Below, piece by piece: positions 28,356 through 37,520 of a stretch of DNA of 64,000 nucleotides; within the stretch, counting starts at the first letter, position 1; each line of letters begins with the position of its first letter. The notes below the pieces were generated by a model. It saw only the letters and a list, made by a program, of their open reading frames with translations. It ran no database searches and had not been told where the DNA came from. The position numbers and the translations under genes were made by a program. The stretch comes from Cupriavidus nantongensis. GTDB lineage: Bacteria > Pseudomonadota > Gammaproteobacteria > Burkholderiales > Burkholderiaceae. The stretch lies in assembly GCF_001598055.1 (NCBI RefSeq), contig NZ_CP014844.1:1178001-1242000 (forward strand), in the 5' to 3' direction.

Positions 28356-28369
28356 ACCAAGGGGCCGAT

Positions 28370-29317
28370 ATGAAAGATCCGATGCAATTTATCCGCCGCC
28401 GCGCGCGCCGCGCCGCCATGCTGGTGGCAGCCGTTACCGCGTTCGCGGCGGGGCTGGCGCTGGCCACCGCGCCCGAAGCGCGCGCCGAGTCCGCGCCGAT
28501 CCGCGTGGGCGGCAAGAACTTCACCGAACAGCTGCTGCTGTCGTCGATGACCACCAAGTACCTGCGCGCCAAGGGCTTCGACGCCGAGTTGACCGCAGGC
28601 CTGGGCAGCACGCTGATGCGCCAGGCGATGGAGAACGACCAGCTCGACGTGGTGTGGGACTACACCGGCACCGCGCTGATCGTGTTCAACAAGGTCGAGG
28701 AGAAGCTCGATGCGCAGCAAAGCTATGCGCGCGTCAAGCAGATGGACGGTGCGCGCGGGCTGGTGTGGCTGGACCCCTCGGGCATCAACAACACCTATGC
28801 GCTGGCCATGCCGAAGGAGCGCGCGGCGGCCAGCGGCGTGACCACGCTGTCGGCCTTTGCGGAGCGCATGCGCAAGGCCGGCGCCGACGCCAGCCATCCG
28901 TTCGCCGTCGACATGGAATTCGCCGCGCGCCCGGACGGGCTGGAGCCGCTCAAGGCGCTGTACCAGCTGCCGTTCTCGCGCCGCGACGTGATCCAACTCG
29001 ATCCGGGCCTGGTCTACACCGCGCTGAAGAACAACCAGGTCGAACTAGGGCTGGTGTATGCGACCGACGGCCGCGTCAAGGGCTTCGACCTGGTGCTGCT
29101 GGAAGACGACCAGCACTTCTTCCCGCCGTACAACGCGGCGCCGGTGGTGCGCAAGCCCGTGCTCGACCAGCATCCGGAACTGGCGGGCCTGCTCAACGCG
29201 CTCGCGGCGAAGCTCGACAACGACAGCATGACCGAGATGAACTACAAGGTGGACATCGGCCAGCAGCCGGTGGACAAGGTGGCGGAGGACTTCCTGCGCG
29301 GCCACGGACTGATCTGA
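28370..29317 (+). CDS. Osmoprotectant-type ABC substrate-binding protein (OpuAC family)
   Basis: 315 aa from ATG at 28370. Twin-Arg-like basic N-terminus (RRRARRAAMLVAAVTAFAAGLALATAPEARA) gives a Sec-type signal peptide cleaved near AEARA-ES. Mature start IRVGGKNFTEQLLLSSM is the hallmark of OsmF/YehZ/OpuCC binding proteins, and DVVWDYTGTALIVF follows. It is the periplasmic receptor. Ligand identity (betaine, choline, or another compound) not deducible by eye. Confidence 0.9.
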   Translation: MKDPMQFIRRRARRAAMLVAAVTAFAAGLALATAPEARAESAPIRVGGKNFTEQLLLSSMTTKYLRAKGFDAELTAGLGSTLMRQAMENDQLDVVWDYTGTALIVFNKVEEKLDAQQSYARVKQMDGARGLVWLDPSGINNTYALAMPKERAAASGVTTLSAFAERMRKAGADASHPFAVDMEFAARPDGLEPLKALYQLPFSRRDVIQLDPGLVYTALKNNQVELGLVYATDGRVKGFDLVLLEDDQHFFPPYNAAPVVRKPVLDQHPELAGLLNALAAKLDNDSMTEMNYKVDIGQQPVDKVAEDFLRGHGLI

Positions 29318-29327
29318 GGAGGGCCGC

Positions 29328-29978
29328 ATGGACTTGTTCGCATACCTGCAACACAGCTGGCCCACGCTGCTGAAGCTGACCGGCGAGCATCTGGCGCTGG
29401 TGGGCTCGGCGGTGGGGCTGGCGATCCTGATCGGGGTGCCGCTGGGCATCCTGATCACGCGTTTCCGCGCGCTGGCGACGCCGCTGCTGGCGCTGGCGAC
29501 GATCGTGCTGACGCTGCCGTCGATCGCGCTGTTCGGGCTGATGATCCCGATCTTCGCGCGCTTCGGCCATGCGCTCGGCTACGTGCCCGCGGTGACGGCG
29601 GTGTTCCTGTACTCGCTGCTGCCGATCATGCGCAACACCTACACCGCGCTCGCCAATGTCGATCCCGGCATCCAGGAAGCGGGCCGCGGCATCGGCATGA
29701 CCACCTGGCAACGGATGCGGCTGGTCGACCTGCCGCTGGCGGTGCCGGTGATCCTCGGCGGCGTGCGCACCGCCGTGGTGATGAATATCGGGGTTGCCAC
29801 CATTGCCGCCATCATCGGCGCGGGTGGCCTTGGGGTGCTGATCCTGCAGGCGATCAGCCAGAGCAACATGAGCAAGCTGGCCGTGGGCGCGGTCCTGGTC
29901 AGCCTGCTCGCCATCGTGGCGGACGCCTTGCTGCAGGGGTTGCAGCGGGCGCTGACGCCGAAGGGGATCCGTCTATGA
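29328..29978 (+). CDS. Osmoprotectant-type ABC permease, second
   Basis: 216 aa. Six membrane helices, EAA loop in QEAGRGIGMTTWQRMRLVDLPLAVPVILGG. GGAGGLG-type C-terminal half (AAIIGAGGLGVLILQAISQ). Ten bp after the binding-protein stop, and its last codons overlap the ATPase start by 4 bp (ATGA). Confidence 0.92.
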   Translation: MDLFAYLQHSWPTLLKLTGEHLALVGSAVGLAILIGVPLGILITRFRALATPLLALATIVLTLPSIALFGLMIPIFARFGHALGYVPAVTAVFLYSLLPIMRNTYTALANVDPGIQEAGRGIGMTTWQRMRLVDLPLAVPVILGGVRTAVVMNIGVATIAAIIGAGGLGVLILQAISQSNMSKLAVGAVLVSLLAIVADALLQGLQRALTPKGIRL

Positions 29979-31150
29979 TCGAACTCGACCAACTCACCAA
30001 GTCCTTCCCGCAGAAAGACGGCACGGAAACGCGCGCCGTCGACGCCGTGTCGCTGACGGTGCCGCGCGGCGAGATCTGCGTCTTCCTGGGCCCGTCGGGC
30101 TGCGGCAAGACCACCACGCTGAAGATGATCAACCGGCTGATCGAGCCGACCTCGGGCACGGTGCGCATCGAAGGCGAGGACACGCGCGGACTCGATGGCG
30201 TGACGCTGCGCCGCAAGATCGGCTACGTGATCCAGCAGATCGGCCTGTTCCCCAACATGACCATCGAAGAGAACATCATGGTGGTGCCGCGCCTGCTGGG
30301 CTGGGACAAGAAGCAGTGCCGCGAGCGCGCGCGCGAGCTGATGGCGATGGTGCAGCTCGATCCCAACCGGCTGCTGGCGCGCTATCCGCGCGAGCTGTCC
30401 GGCGGCCAGCAGCAGCGCATCGGCGTGATCCGCGCACTGGCGGCCGACGCGCCGCTGCTGCTGATGGACGAGCCCTTCGGCGCGGTCGACCCGATCAACC
30501 GCGAGAGCATCCAGAACGAATTCCTGCAGATGCAGCGCCAGCTCGGCAAGACCGTGATCATGGTCTCGCACGATATCGACGAGGCCATCAAGCTGGCCGA
30601 CAAGGTCGCAGTGTTCCGCCGCGGCAAGCTGGTGCAGTTCGACCATCCCGACGCGCTGCTGGCGCATCCGGCCGATGAGTTCGTGCAGGCCTTCGTCGGC
30701 CACGACAACACGCTCAAGCGCCTGCTGCTGGTGCGCGCCGGCGATGCCGCCACCATGCCGCCGAGCTGCCGCCCGGACATGCCGCTGGCCGAGGCGCTGG
30801 GCGTGATGGACGACGCCGACGTGCGCCACCTGCCGGTGGTCGACGACGCGCAGGTCGCGCTGGGCTACGTCACGCGCCGCGACGCGCGCTCGGGCCAGGG
30901 CACGTGCAGCGACGTGATGCGCCCGTTCGCGGCCACCGCGGCGTTCGACGAGCACCTGCGCATCGTGCTGTCGCGCATGTACCAGCACAACACCAGCTGG
31001 CTGCCGGTGATGGGCGCCGACGGCGCCTACCTGGGCGAGGTCACGCAGGAATCGATCGCCGGCTACCTGAGCTCCGGCCGATCGCGCGGCCAGGCCGGCG
31101 TGCCGGCGACCCCGGCGGCACCCGCGGCGCCGCTGCGCGCGGCCGCCTGA
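29975..31150 (+). CDS. Osmoprotectant-type ABC ATPase with CBS domains
   Basis: 391 aa. ABC cassette: Walker A GPSGCGKTTT, Q-loop VIQQIGLFPNMTIEENI, signature LSGGQQQRIGV, Walker B LLLMDEPFGAVDP, H-loop VSHDIDEA. After about residue 260 come two CBS-like segments (PLAEALGVMDDADVRHLPVVDDAQVALGYVTRRDA, and EHLRIVLSRMYQHNTSWLPVMGADGAYLGEVTQESI). In OpuA such domains sense ionic strength. Ends in an Ala/Pro-rich tail. Last gene of the four-gene operon. Confidence 0.94.
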   Translation: MIELDQLTKSFPQKDGTETRAVDAVSLTVPRGEICVFLGPSGCGKTTTLKMINRLIEPTSGTVRIEGEDTRGLDGVTLRRKIGYVIQQIGLFPNMTIEENIMVVPRLLGWDKKQCRERARELMAMVQLDPNRLLARYPRELSGGQQQRIGVIRALAADAPLLLMDEPFGAVDPINRESIQNEFLQMQRQLGKTVIMVSHDIDEAIKLADKVAVFRRGKLVQFDHPDALLAHPADEFVQAFVGHDNTLKRLLLVRAGDAATMPPSCRPDMPLAEALGVMDDADVRHLPVVDDAQVALGYVTRRDARSGQGTCSDVMRPFAATAAFDEHLRIVLSRMYQHNTSWLPVMGADGAYLGEVTQESIAGYLSSGRSRGQAGVPATPAAPAAPLRAAA

Positions 31151-31204
31151 GCGGGCAACCGGACGCCCACGCCACGACGCGGCCGGCCGCGCTATGCTAG
31201 AGGC

Positions 31205-31600
31205 ATGCTCCGCTATTGCCGCTCGCCCCTGTGTCTGGTCATCGAAACCCGCTGGCTGATCCCGCGCGGGTTTGACGGCTTCACGCCCGGCCCGCTGATC
31301 CTGCTGCGTCCCGGCGCCCCCCAGGCGCTGATCGAGCATGAGAAGGTCCACGTGCGCCAGTTCTGGCGCAGCTGGGGGCTGATGGGCGTGCTCTACCTGG
31401 CCAGCCGGCGCTGGCGCCTGCGCTATGAGGTCGAGGCCTACCGCGAGCAGCTGCGCCACAGCCCGCCGGGCGCGGCCCGCGGGCTGGCGCGCGTGCTGGC
31501 GACGAAATACCGGCTGCGGATCTCCGAGGCCGAGGCCTACCGGCTGCTGAAGCAAGGCCTGCACGACGCCGCCGAAGGAGACGACGGCCCGCACCAGTGA
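31205..31600 (+). CDS. Small HExxH-motif protein, possible minimal metallopeptidase
   Basis: 131 aa. Contains LIEHEKVHVRQFWRSWG (HExxH zinc motif, His44-Glu45...His48), a short hydrophobic stretch GLMGVLYLAS, then LRYEVEAYREQ about 30 residues on, which could supply a third Glu ligand as in gluzincin-type enzymes. No signal peptide. I do not recognise a named family. Its last codons form the left arm of the terminator and the TGA is the loop. Starts at ATG 31205. Confidence 0.75.
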   Translation: MLRYCRSPLCLVIETRWLIPRGFDGFTPGPLILLRPGAPQALIEHEKVHVRQFWRSWGLMGVLYLASRRWRLRYEVEAYREQLRHSPPGAARGLARVLATKYRLRISEAEAYRLLKQGLHDAAEGDDGPHQ

Positions 31601-31621
31601 CTGGTGCGGGCCGTTTTCTTT
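31584..31621 (+). terminator. Terminator with the stop codon in its loop
   Basis: ACGGCCCGCACCAG (31584-31597), loop TGA (31598-31600), CTGGTGCGGGCCGT (31601-31614), then TTTCTTTT. A perfect 14-bp stem; the three loop bases are exactly the stop codon of the HExxH gene, so the coding end doubles as terminator. Confidence 0.92.
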
Positions 31622-31776
31622 TGCGGGCGCATGCGTTGCGTTCGACTCTGCGAAACAGTGATTTCGCGCCGCTGTCCGCATTGCTAAAGTCGCTCAAAGC
31701 CTTGCGATGCCGCTGCGGGATAGCCGGCCAGCCCAAGGGCGGCATCGGATGCCGAAAACAAGACAGGAGACAGCAA

Positions 31777-32760
31777 TTGAAAAGCCTCGCCAGCGCATGC
31801 CTGGGGCTCGCCGCATCGATGCTGGCGATGGCAACGTCGACAACGTCGGCAACGGCGCACGCGGCGTATCCCGACAAGCCCATCCGCCTGGTCGTGCCCT
31901 ATACGGCCGGCGGTGGCGGCGACGTGCTCGCGCGCGTGGTTGCCGCCCGCATGAGCGCTATCCTGAAGCAGCCCATCGTGGTCGAGAATGTCCCCGGGGC
32001 AAGCGGCACCATTGGCGCGCACAAGGTGGCACGCGCCGCTCCGGACGGCTATACCTTGCTGCTCGGCGTCTCGGGCACGCATGTCATCGCCCCGTCGACC
32101 TTCCCGCGCCTGCCCTATGATCCGCTGCGGGACTTCGTTCCCGTCTCCCGCATTGCCTACGGCGGCAACGTGCTGGTCGCCAATCCGGGCTTTGCCGCGC
32201 ACAGCCTGCCGGAGCTGATTGCGATGGCGAAAAAGCCCGGCGCGGACATTGCCTACGGTTCCTGGGGCGAAGGTTCCGGCGGCCATCTGGCGGTAACCAG
32301 CATCAACGTCGCGGCTGGGATCCAGCTCCGTCATGTCCCGTACAAGGGCGCCAGCCCCGTGCTGGCCGACGTGATGGGCGGCACCTTGCCGATCGGGATG
32401 TCCGACACCACCACCGCGCTGTCGCTGATCCGGGCCGGCAAGCTGCGGCCGCTCGCGGTCAGTGGCGCCGAGCGCTCGCCGGCATTGCCGGATATCCCGA
32501 CGTTCGCCGAATGCGGCATCCCGCTGAAGCTCGATATCTGGTTCGGCCTGTTCGCCCCGGCGCACACACCTGAGCCGATCGTCGATTTGCTCGAACAGGC
32601 CGCGCATGCAGCCGCCGCCGACCCCGCCATGAAGGCCAGGGTGGCGGAGTTCGGCCTGCACGATACCCAGATCGGGCGGGCGGCGTTCGCCGAGCAGATG
32701 CGCATCGAAACCAGGACGTGGGCAGGCCTCGTCAAGGCGACCGGCGTGAAGTTCAACTAG
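31777..32760 (+). CDS. Bug-family tripartite tricarboxylate transporter binding protein
   Basis: 327 aa from a TTG start at 31777, chosen because AGGAGA lies six bases upstream and the protein then opens with a normal Sec signal (LKSLASACLGLAASMLAMATSTTSATAHA-AYPDKP). Mature N-terminus YPDKPIRLVVPYTAGGGGDVLARVV and GASGTIGAHKVARAAPDGYTLLLG are standard Bug motifs. No TctA/TctB genes are next to it, so it is an orphan receptor, common in this clade. The IclR gene downstream may control it. Confidence 0.92.
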   Translation: MKSLASACLGLAASMLAMATSTTSATAHAAYPDKPIRLVVPYTAGGGGDVLARVVAARMSAILKQPIVVENVPGASGTIGAHKVARAAPDGYTLLLGVSGTHVIAPSTFPRLPYDPLRDFVPVSRIAYGGNVLVANPGFAAHSLPELIAMAKKPGADIAYGSWGEGSGGHLAVTSINVAAGIQLRHVPYKGASPVLADVMGGTLPIGMSDTTTALSLIRAGKLRPLAVSGAERSPALPDIPTFAECGIPLKLDIWFGLFAPAHTPEPIVDLLEQAAHAAAADPAMKARVAEFGLHDTQIGRAAFAEQMRIETRTWAGLVKATGVKFN

Positions 32761-32802
32761 GCGTTGAATCGTCGCGGCGCAGTTTCCAGCGCTTGGGTGG
32801 TT

Positions 32803-32841
32803 GCGCAGCCGTTTCCGCATGCGCGGCGGAAACGGCTGCGC
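32803..32841. repeat. 16-bp perfect inverted repeat between Bug and IclR genes
   Basis: GCGCAGCCGTTTCCGC, 7-base spacer, GCGGAAACGGCTGCGC. It starts 43 bp after the Bug stop and lies 90 bp before the IclR start. No T-run follows, so it is either a Rho-type 3' end structure or a regulator site. Confidence 0.7.
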
Positions 32842-32930
32842 ACGTCTGGCGGGAATCGCTGCGCCCGCGCTGCCCGATCCTGTCACACTGCCGGGGCCAT
32901 GACTGTCCATATTCATTCCTGGAGCGAAGG

Positions 32931-33827
32931 ATGCCGCAGCCGTTCCCATGCAGACGGGATGCAGCCGAGCCGCCGGGGCAGGGCGAACCGGCCCGGCAAA
33001 CCGATCGCTGGCCCGGCCCCGAGCCGGTGCTGGCGTCTGCGCATGTCACGCTCGATGCGTTCGAAGACGACCGGCAGTTCGCGATGACGCTGGCGCGCGG
33101 CTTTGCCGTACTCCACTGCTTTACGTCGCGCGATTCGCAGCTGAGCAATGCCGAGCTGGCGGCGCGCACCGGCATGCCCAAGGCCACCATTTCACGCTTC
33201 ACGTACACGCTGGTGCGGATGGGCTATCTTCGCGCCAACCGCATCAACGGCAAGTACCAGCTGGGCTCGGCGGTGCTCTCGATCGGCTATCCGCTGCTGG
33301 CGAGTTTGAATGTCAGGCAAGCCGCCCGGCCCTTCATGAAGGCGCTGGCGGATGCTGTCGGCGGTACCGTCGCGCTTGGCATGCGCGACCGGCTCAATGT
33401 CATGTATGTCGAAAGCAGCCTGGGCGGGGCACAGCTCCCCAACCCTGCCGACGCCGGCCTGAGCTTTCCCATCGCCCGCACGGCAATGGGACGGGCATTG
33501 CTTGCCGCTTATGCACCCGGCGAACGCACGGCGCTGATCAATGAGTTGCGGGTCAAATTGCCTGAGCAGTGGGCCAGGTATCGGGCGGCCATCGAGGCGA
33601 ATCTTCGGGCGTTTGAGGCGCGCGGGTTTTGTTGTTCGCTGGGCGACTGGCAGCCGCGGACCCATGCCGTCGCCGTGCCGATGCGTCCCCTGCCTGACGG
33701 CGAGATCCTGGTATTCAACTGCAGCATGCCGGATTACCTGCTGCGGCAGGGCCAGCTGACAGCGGACATCGGTCCGCGGCTGGTGGCCATGGTCAGGTCG
33801 ATCGAGAAGGCGCTGGAACTGCGCTGA
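32931..33827 (+). CDS. IclR-family transcriptional regulator
   Basis: 298 aa from ATG at 32931 (GGAGCGAAGG upstream). HTH domain about residues 55-110 (FAMTLARGFAVLHCF...LSNAELAARTGMPKATISRFTYTLVRMGYLR), then the IclR effector domain (ARTAMGRALLAAYAPGERTALINEL...). The N-terminal 50 residues are Pro/Arg-rich and probably disordered. It resembles PcaR/PobR-like members controlling aromatic catabolism; target unknown, the neighbouring Bug gene is the simple guess. Confidence 0.9.
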   Translation: MPQPFPCRRDAAEPPGQGEPARQTDRWPGPEPVLASAHVTLDAFEDDRQFAMTLARGFAVLHCFTSRDSQLSNAELAARTGMPKATISRFTYTLVRMGYLRANRINGKYQLGSAVLSIGYPLLASLNVRQAARPFMKALADAVGGTVALGMRDRLNVMYVESSLGGAQLPNPADAGLSFPIARTAMGRALLAAYAPGERTALINELRVKLPEQWARYRAAIEANLRAFEARGFCCSLGDWQPRTHAVAVPMRPLPDGEILVFNCSMPDYLLRQGQLTADIGPRLVAMVRSIEKALELR

Positions 33828-33856
33828 CCGAAGCGGCCCTGTCCCTCGCAGCAAAC

Positions 33857-33946
33857 TGGCGGAAGCGGTGAGATTCGAACTCACGGATGGGTCACCCCAT
33901 CGGCAGTTTTCAAGACTGCTGCCTTAAACCACTCGGCCACGCTTCC
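33857..33946 (-). tRNA. tRNA-Ser (anticodon UGA)
   Basis: Class II tRNA: acceptor GGAAGCG pairs with CGCTTCC, anticodon loop CTTGAAA (TGA), long variable arm, GTTCGAATC T-loop, and CCA encoded (GCCA at the 3' end). 90 nt with CCA. Confidence 0.96.
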
Positions 33947-34234
33947 GGAAAAGTGCGGGCATTGTAGCGCGAAAGGGCAGGCCCTCCGGCGCATTGCCGC
34001 ATGCAGACGCCACGGTCTGGCCGCGCATTATACAAGCCCCGCGCGGCTTGATGGGGACTTGCGCCGCGGCTTGGGCGGCGAGCGTAAATTTCCTGCCACA
34101 TCCTCTGCCGCGCTGTCAGGTTCCGTCTGACAAGGCGGAACCTTCACATCGCGCCATCGCTCATATTGTCGTACCGGGCACTGCGGTGTGTGCCGCATCC
34201 CCGGCTTTCGCCTGGCAACAGAGGAGAACTCAAA

Positions 34235-34753
34235 ATGCGCAAAATGCGAACCCCTAGCAAGACATGGCTGATCGTTCCGGTGGCCGCCGCGGCCGCGCTG
34301 GCCGGTTGTGCGGCGCCGTACGGCAGTGGCTACGACCAGGGCTACAACACCGGCTACAACGCGCCGCCGCCGGGTTACCAGAACCCCCACACCTCGCAAG
34401 CGCCGGCCGGCGCGGTCTACTACGGCCGCGTGGAATCGATCGAGCCGGTCACCACCACGCAAGGCAGCTCGGGCCTGCTGGGCACCGTGATCGGCGGCGC
34501 CGCGGGCGGCCTGCTGGGCCACCAGATCGGCGGTGGGCGCGGCCAGACCGCGGCGACCATCGGCGGTGCCGTGGTCGGCGCCGTGGCCGGCAACCAGATC
34601 GAGAAGCGCGCGGGCAGCAATACGCAGACGGTCTATCGCGTCAACGTGCGGCTCGATGACGGCCGCCTCGCCACGGTGACGCAGTCCAACCTGGGCAGCC
34701 TGCAGGTGGGCATGCGCGCGCGCGTGGCCAACGACATGGCCACGCCGTACTGA
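34235..34753 (+). CDS. Glycine-zipper outer-membrane lipoprotein (SlyB/PcP-like)
   Basis: 172 aa from ATG at 34235 with GAGGAGAAC upstream. Lipoprotein signal with lipobox LAGC (Cys near residue 24). Then Tyr/Gly-rich DQGYNTGYNAPPPGYQNP, and a glycine-zipper region GLLGTVIGGAAGGLLGHQIGGGRGQTAATIGGAVVGAVAGNQIE (Rick_17kDa/2TM type). Probably an envelope-stress lipoprotein. Followed by a strong terminator. Confidence 0.92.
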   Translation: MRKMRTPSKTWLIVPVAAAAALAGCAAPYGSGYDQGYNTGYNAPPPGYQNPHTSQAPAGAVYYGRVESIEPVTTTQGSSGLLGTVIGGAAGGLLGHQIGGGRGQTAATIGGAVVGAVAGNQIEKRAGSNTQTVYRVNVRLDDGRLATVTQSNLGSLQVGMRARVANDMATPY

Positions 34754-34784
34754 CCTGCCAGGCTGACGTTTGCCGGAAGGCAAA

Positions 34785-34812
34785 AGGCCACGCGCTTGCG
34801 TGGCCTTTTTTT
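34785..34812. terminator. Intrinsic terminator after the lipoprotein gene
   Basis: AGGCCACGC, loop GCTT, GCGTGGCCT then T7. AAAA on the left side makes it usable also for the leftward hemW transcript ending at 34836. Confidence 0.93.
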
Positions 34813-34835
34813 ATCGCTGCCGGACTGCGCGCCGC

Positions 34836-36068
34836 TCAGTCCTTCAGGAACATCTCCTGCAAGTCATTGAGGAAGCGCCGGCCCAGCTCGGTGGGTCGGA
34901 TCGTGGTCAGGTCGGCTTCCAGCAAGCCTTTTTTCTCCGCCTCGGCCAGCTGCTTGCTGATGGTGTGGAGCGGCAGCCCGGTGTAGTCGTGGAAGCTCGA
35001 CGCCGGCACGCCGTCGGTCAGGCGCAGCGCGTTGAGCATGAACTCGAACGGCAGCTCGTCGGCGCCGACGTCGCGCGCTTCCTGCACCGCGTTGCCGGCC
35101 ATGGCTTGGGCGATGTAGGTTGCCGGATGCTTGTGCCGCATCTGGCGCAGCACGCGCTGCGGGAACGACAGCTTGCCGTGCGCGCCGGCGCCGATGCCGA
35201 GGTAATCGCCGAAGTGCCAGTAGTTCAGGTTGTGGCGCGCCTCGCGATGCGGCTTCGCATACGCCGAGGTCTCGTAGTGCCGATAGCCTGCCGCGGCGGT
35301 GCGCGCTTCGATCCAGTCCTGCATCTCGTATGCGCTGTCGTCGTCGGGCAGCGCCGGCGGGAACTTCGCGAACAACGTGTTCGGCTCCAGCGTCAGGTGG
35401 TACAGCGACAGGTGCGTGGTGCCGTAGGCCAGCGCGGCCTCGACGTCGGCCTGGCATTCCTGCAGGGTCTGGCCGGGCAGCGCGTACATCAGGTCCAGGT
35501 TGATGTTGTCGAAGCTGGCCTGGGCGATGTCGATGGCGCGGCGCGCTTCGGTGCCGCCGTGGATGCGGCCCAGTGCCTGCAGGTGCCGGTCATTGAAGCT
35601 CTGGATGCCGATCGACAGCCGGTTGATGCCGCTGGCGCGGTAGCTGGCGAACTTGTCGGCTTCGAAGGTGCCGGGATTGGCCTCCATCGTGATCTCGGCA
35701 TCGGCGTCGAGCGGCAGCAGCGCGCGGATATCCGACAGCAGCCGGTCCATGCCCGCCGCCGACAGCAGGCTCGGGGTGCCGCCGCCGATAAAGACGGTAT
35801 GCACCGGCCGGCCCCATACCAGCGGCAGCGACTGCTCCAGGTCCGCGCGCAGCGCGTCCAGGTACAGGTCTTCCGGGATCTCGTGGTTGTCGGCGCCGGG
35901 CGCGGCGTGCGAGTTGAAATCGCAATACGGACACTTGCGCACGCACCACGGGATATGCACGTACAGCGACAGCGGCGGCGAGCCGGGCAGGCTGATCTGC
36001 CCGGGCTTGAGCCACAGCTGCTTGCTGTCGACGGGCACGGACGCCGAGGCCGGTACGATCGGGATCAT
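34836..36068 (-). CDS. hemW: HemW-type radical SAM protein (coproporphyrinogen oxidase-like)
   Basis: 410 aa from ATG at 36068, overlapping the rdgB stop by 4 bp (ATGA). Radical SAM cluster motif CVRKCPYC (CxxxCxxC) in YVHIPWCVRKCPYCDF, then GGGTPSLL and EANPGTFEADKF. The C-terminal HemN_C region is present. HemW proteins bind and deliver heme rather than oxidising coproporphyrinogen; the extra Cys after CxxxCxxC found in HemN (CxxxCxxCxC) is absent here (CDF), which favours HemW. Confidence 0.92.
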   Translation of the reverse strand: MIPIVPASASVPVDSKQLWLKPGQISLPGSPPLSLYVHIPWCVRKCPYCDFNSHAAPGADNHEIPEDLYLDALRADLEQSLPLVWGRPVHTVFIGGGTPSLLSAAGMDRLLSDIRALLPLDADAEITMEANPGTFEADKFASYRASGINRLSIGIQSFNDRHLQALGRIHGGTEARRAIDIAQASFDNINLDLMYALPGQTLQECQADVEAALAYGTTHLSLYHLTLEPNTLFAKFPPALPDDDSAYEMQDWIEARTAAAGYRHYETSAYAKPHREARHNLNYWHFGDYLGIGAGAHGKLSFPQRVLRQMRHKHPATYIAQAMAGNAVQEARDVGADELPFEFMLNALRLTDGVPASSFHDYTGLPLHTISKQLAEAEKKGLLEADLTTIRPTELGRRFLNDLQEMFLKD

Positions 36069-36682
36069 CGGGGGGCAGGCTCCGCGGCCTCGGCCTGCAG
36101 CCGGGCCACCAGTGCGCGCAGCGCCTGGGCGCGGTGGCTGACGCGGTTCTTCTCTTCCGGCGGCAGCTCGGCCGCGGTCTTGCCCAGCTCCGGCAGCAGG
36201 AAGTGCGGGTCGTAGCCGAAGCCGCCCGCACCGCGCGGCGCGTCGACGACCTCGCCATGCCACACGCCTTCGGCGATGATCGGGCACGGGTCATCGGCAT
36301 GGCGCACGAACACCAGCACGCAGTAGTAGTAAGCGTGGCGGTTGAGCTTGCCGGCCAGCTGCGAGACCAGGTAGGCGTTGTTGGCCGAGTCCGACCTGGC
36401 CTGTCCCGCCATCTGCGCATAGCGCGCGGAATAGACCCCGGGCGCGCCGCCCAGCGCCTGCGCGCAGATGCCGGAGTCATCGGCCAGCGCGGGCAGGCCG
36501 GCGAGCCGGCTGGCATGGCGGGCCTTGGTCAGCGCGTTCTCGACGAAGGTGGCAAAGGGTTCTTCGGCTTCTGGGATGCCGAGCTCGCCCTGCGTTACCA
36601 CGTCAAAGCCGAGCGGGGCCAGCAGCGCGCCGAATTCGCGCAGCTTGCCGGGATTGTTGGAGGCCAGTACCAGGCGTTGCAT
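36065..36682 (-). CDS. rdgB: XTP/dITP pyrophosphatase
   Basis: 205 aa. Ham1-like: NNPGKLREFGALL at the N-terminus, ADDSGICAQALGGAPGVYSARYA, GGFGYDPHFLLPE, and VSHRAQALRAL at the end. Cleans non-canonical purine nucleotides from the pool. Sits between rph (15 bp) and hemW (overlap), a usual betaproteobacterial order. Confidence 0.96.
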   Translation of the reverse strand: MQRLVLASNNPGKLREFGALLAPLGFDVVTQGELGIPEAEEPFATFVENALTKARHASRLAGLPALADDSGICAQALGGAPGVYSARYAQMAGQARSDSANNAYLVSQLAGKLNRHAYYYCVLVFVRHADDPCPIIAEGVWHGEVVDAPRGAGGFGYDPHFLLPELGKTAAELPPEEKNRVSHRAQALRALVARLQAEAAEPAPR

Positions 36683-36697
36683 CGCGGGCTCCGTGGC

Positions 36698-37435
36698 TCA
36701 GGCCAGGCCCAGCGCTTCGCGCTGGAGCTGCACCAGGCGGGCGATGCCGGCTTCGGCCAGGCGCGTCATGGCGTCGAGATCGGCGCGGCTGAAGGGCGCG
36801 CCCTCGGCGGTGCCCTGCACTTCGACAAAGCCGCCGCTTCCGGTCATGACCACGTTCATGTCGGTGTCGCAGTTGCTGTCCTCGGCGTAGTCGAGGTCCA
36901 GCACCGGCACGCCGTCGACCATGCCGACCGAGACCGCGGCGACATGGTCGCGGATCGGGCTGGCGGCGATCAGGCCGTCGCGCAGCATGGTCGCGACCGC
37001 GTCGTGGACGGCGACAAAGGCGCCGGTGATGGCTGCGGTGCGGGTGCCGCCGTCGGCCTGCAGCACGTCGCAGTCGAGATGCAGGGTGTATTCGCCCAGC
37101 GCCGCCAGGTCGAACACCGAGCGCATGGCGCGGCCGATCAGGCGCTGGATTTCCTGGGTGCGGCCGGTCTGCTTGCCGCGCGCGGCCTCGCGGTCGGAAC
37201 GCGTATGGGTGGCGCGCGGCAGCATGCCGTATTCGGCCGTGACCCAGCCTTCGCCGCTGCCCTTCTTGTGCGGCGGCACCCTGGCCAGCACGCTGGCGGT
37301 GCACAGCACCTTGGTATCGCCAAAGGCGCACAGGACCGAGCCTTCGGCGTGGCGGGTGTAGTGGCGGGTAAGGCTGATGGAACGCAGCGCATCGGCTGCG
37401 CGGCCGCTGGGTCGCATGAGATGGTCTGTCCGCAA
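36698..37435 (-). CDS. rph: Ribonuclease PH
   Basis: 245 aa, normal length. Phosphorolytic 3' trimming of tRNA precursors. Signatures: [32 protein letters not shown]-type core replaced by [30 protein letters not shown], and [23 protein letters not shown] at 37435. 85 bp after the PP2C gene. Confidence 0.96.
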   Translation of the reverse strand: MRTDHLMRPSGRAADALRSISLTRHYTRHAEGSVLCAFGDTKVLCTASVLARVPPHKKGSGEGWVTAEYGMLPRATHTRSDREAARGKQTGRTQEIQRLIGRAMRSVFDLAALGEYTLHLDCDVLQADGGTRTAAITGAFVAVHDAVATMLRDGLIAASPIRDHVAAVSVGMVDGVPVLDLDYAEDSNCDTDMNVVMTGSGGFVEVQGTAEGAPFSRADLDAMTRLAEAGIARLVQLQREALGLA

Positions 37436-37520
37436 GGGGTAGAGAGGAGAGACCGCGATTCTACCGCTGCCGGCCGGTGTGCGCTGGCGCGCCGCCCCGG
37501 ACGGTCCCCTGCGGGTGCCA

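Noticed and set aside
27110..28369. Upstream extension of the binding-protein frame
   Set aside because: Runs through the promoter and leader, has no family similarity; the ATG at 28370 gives a normal signal peptide.
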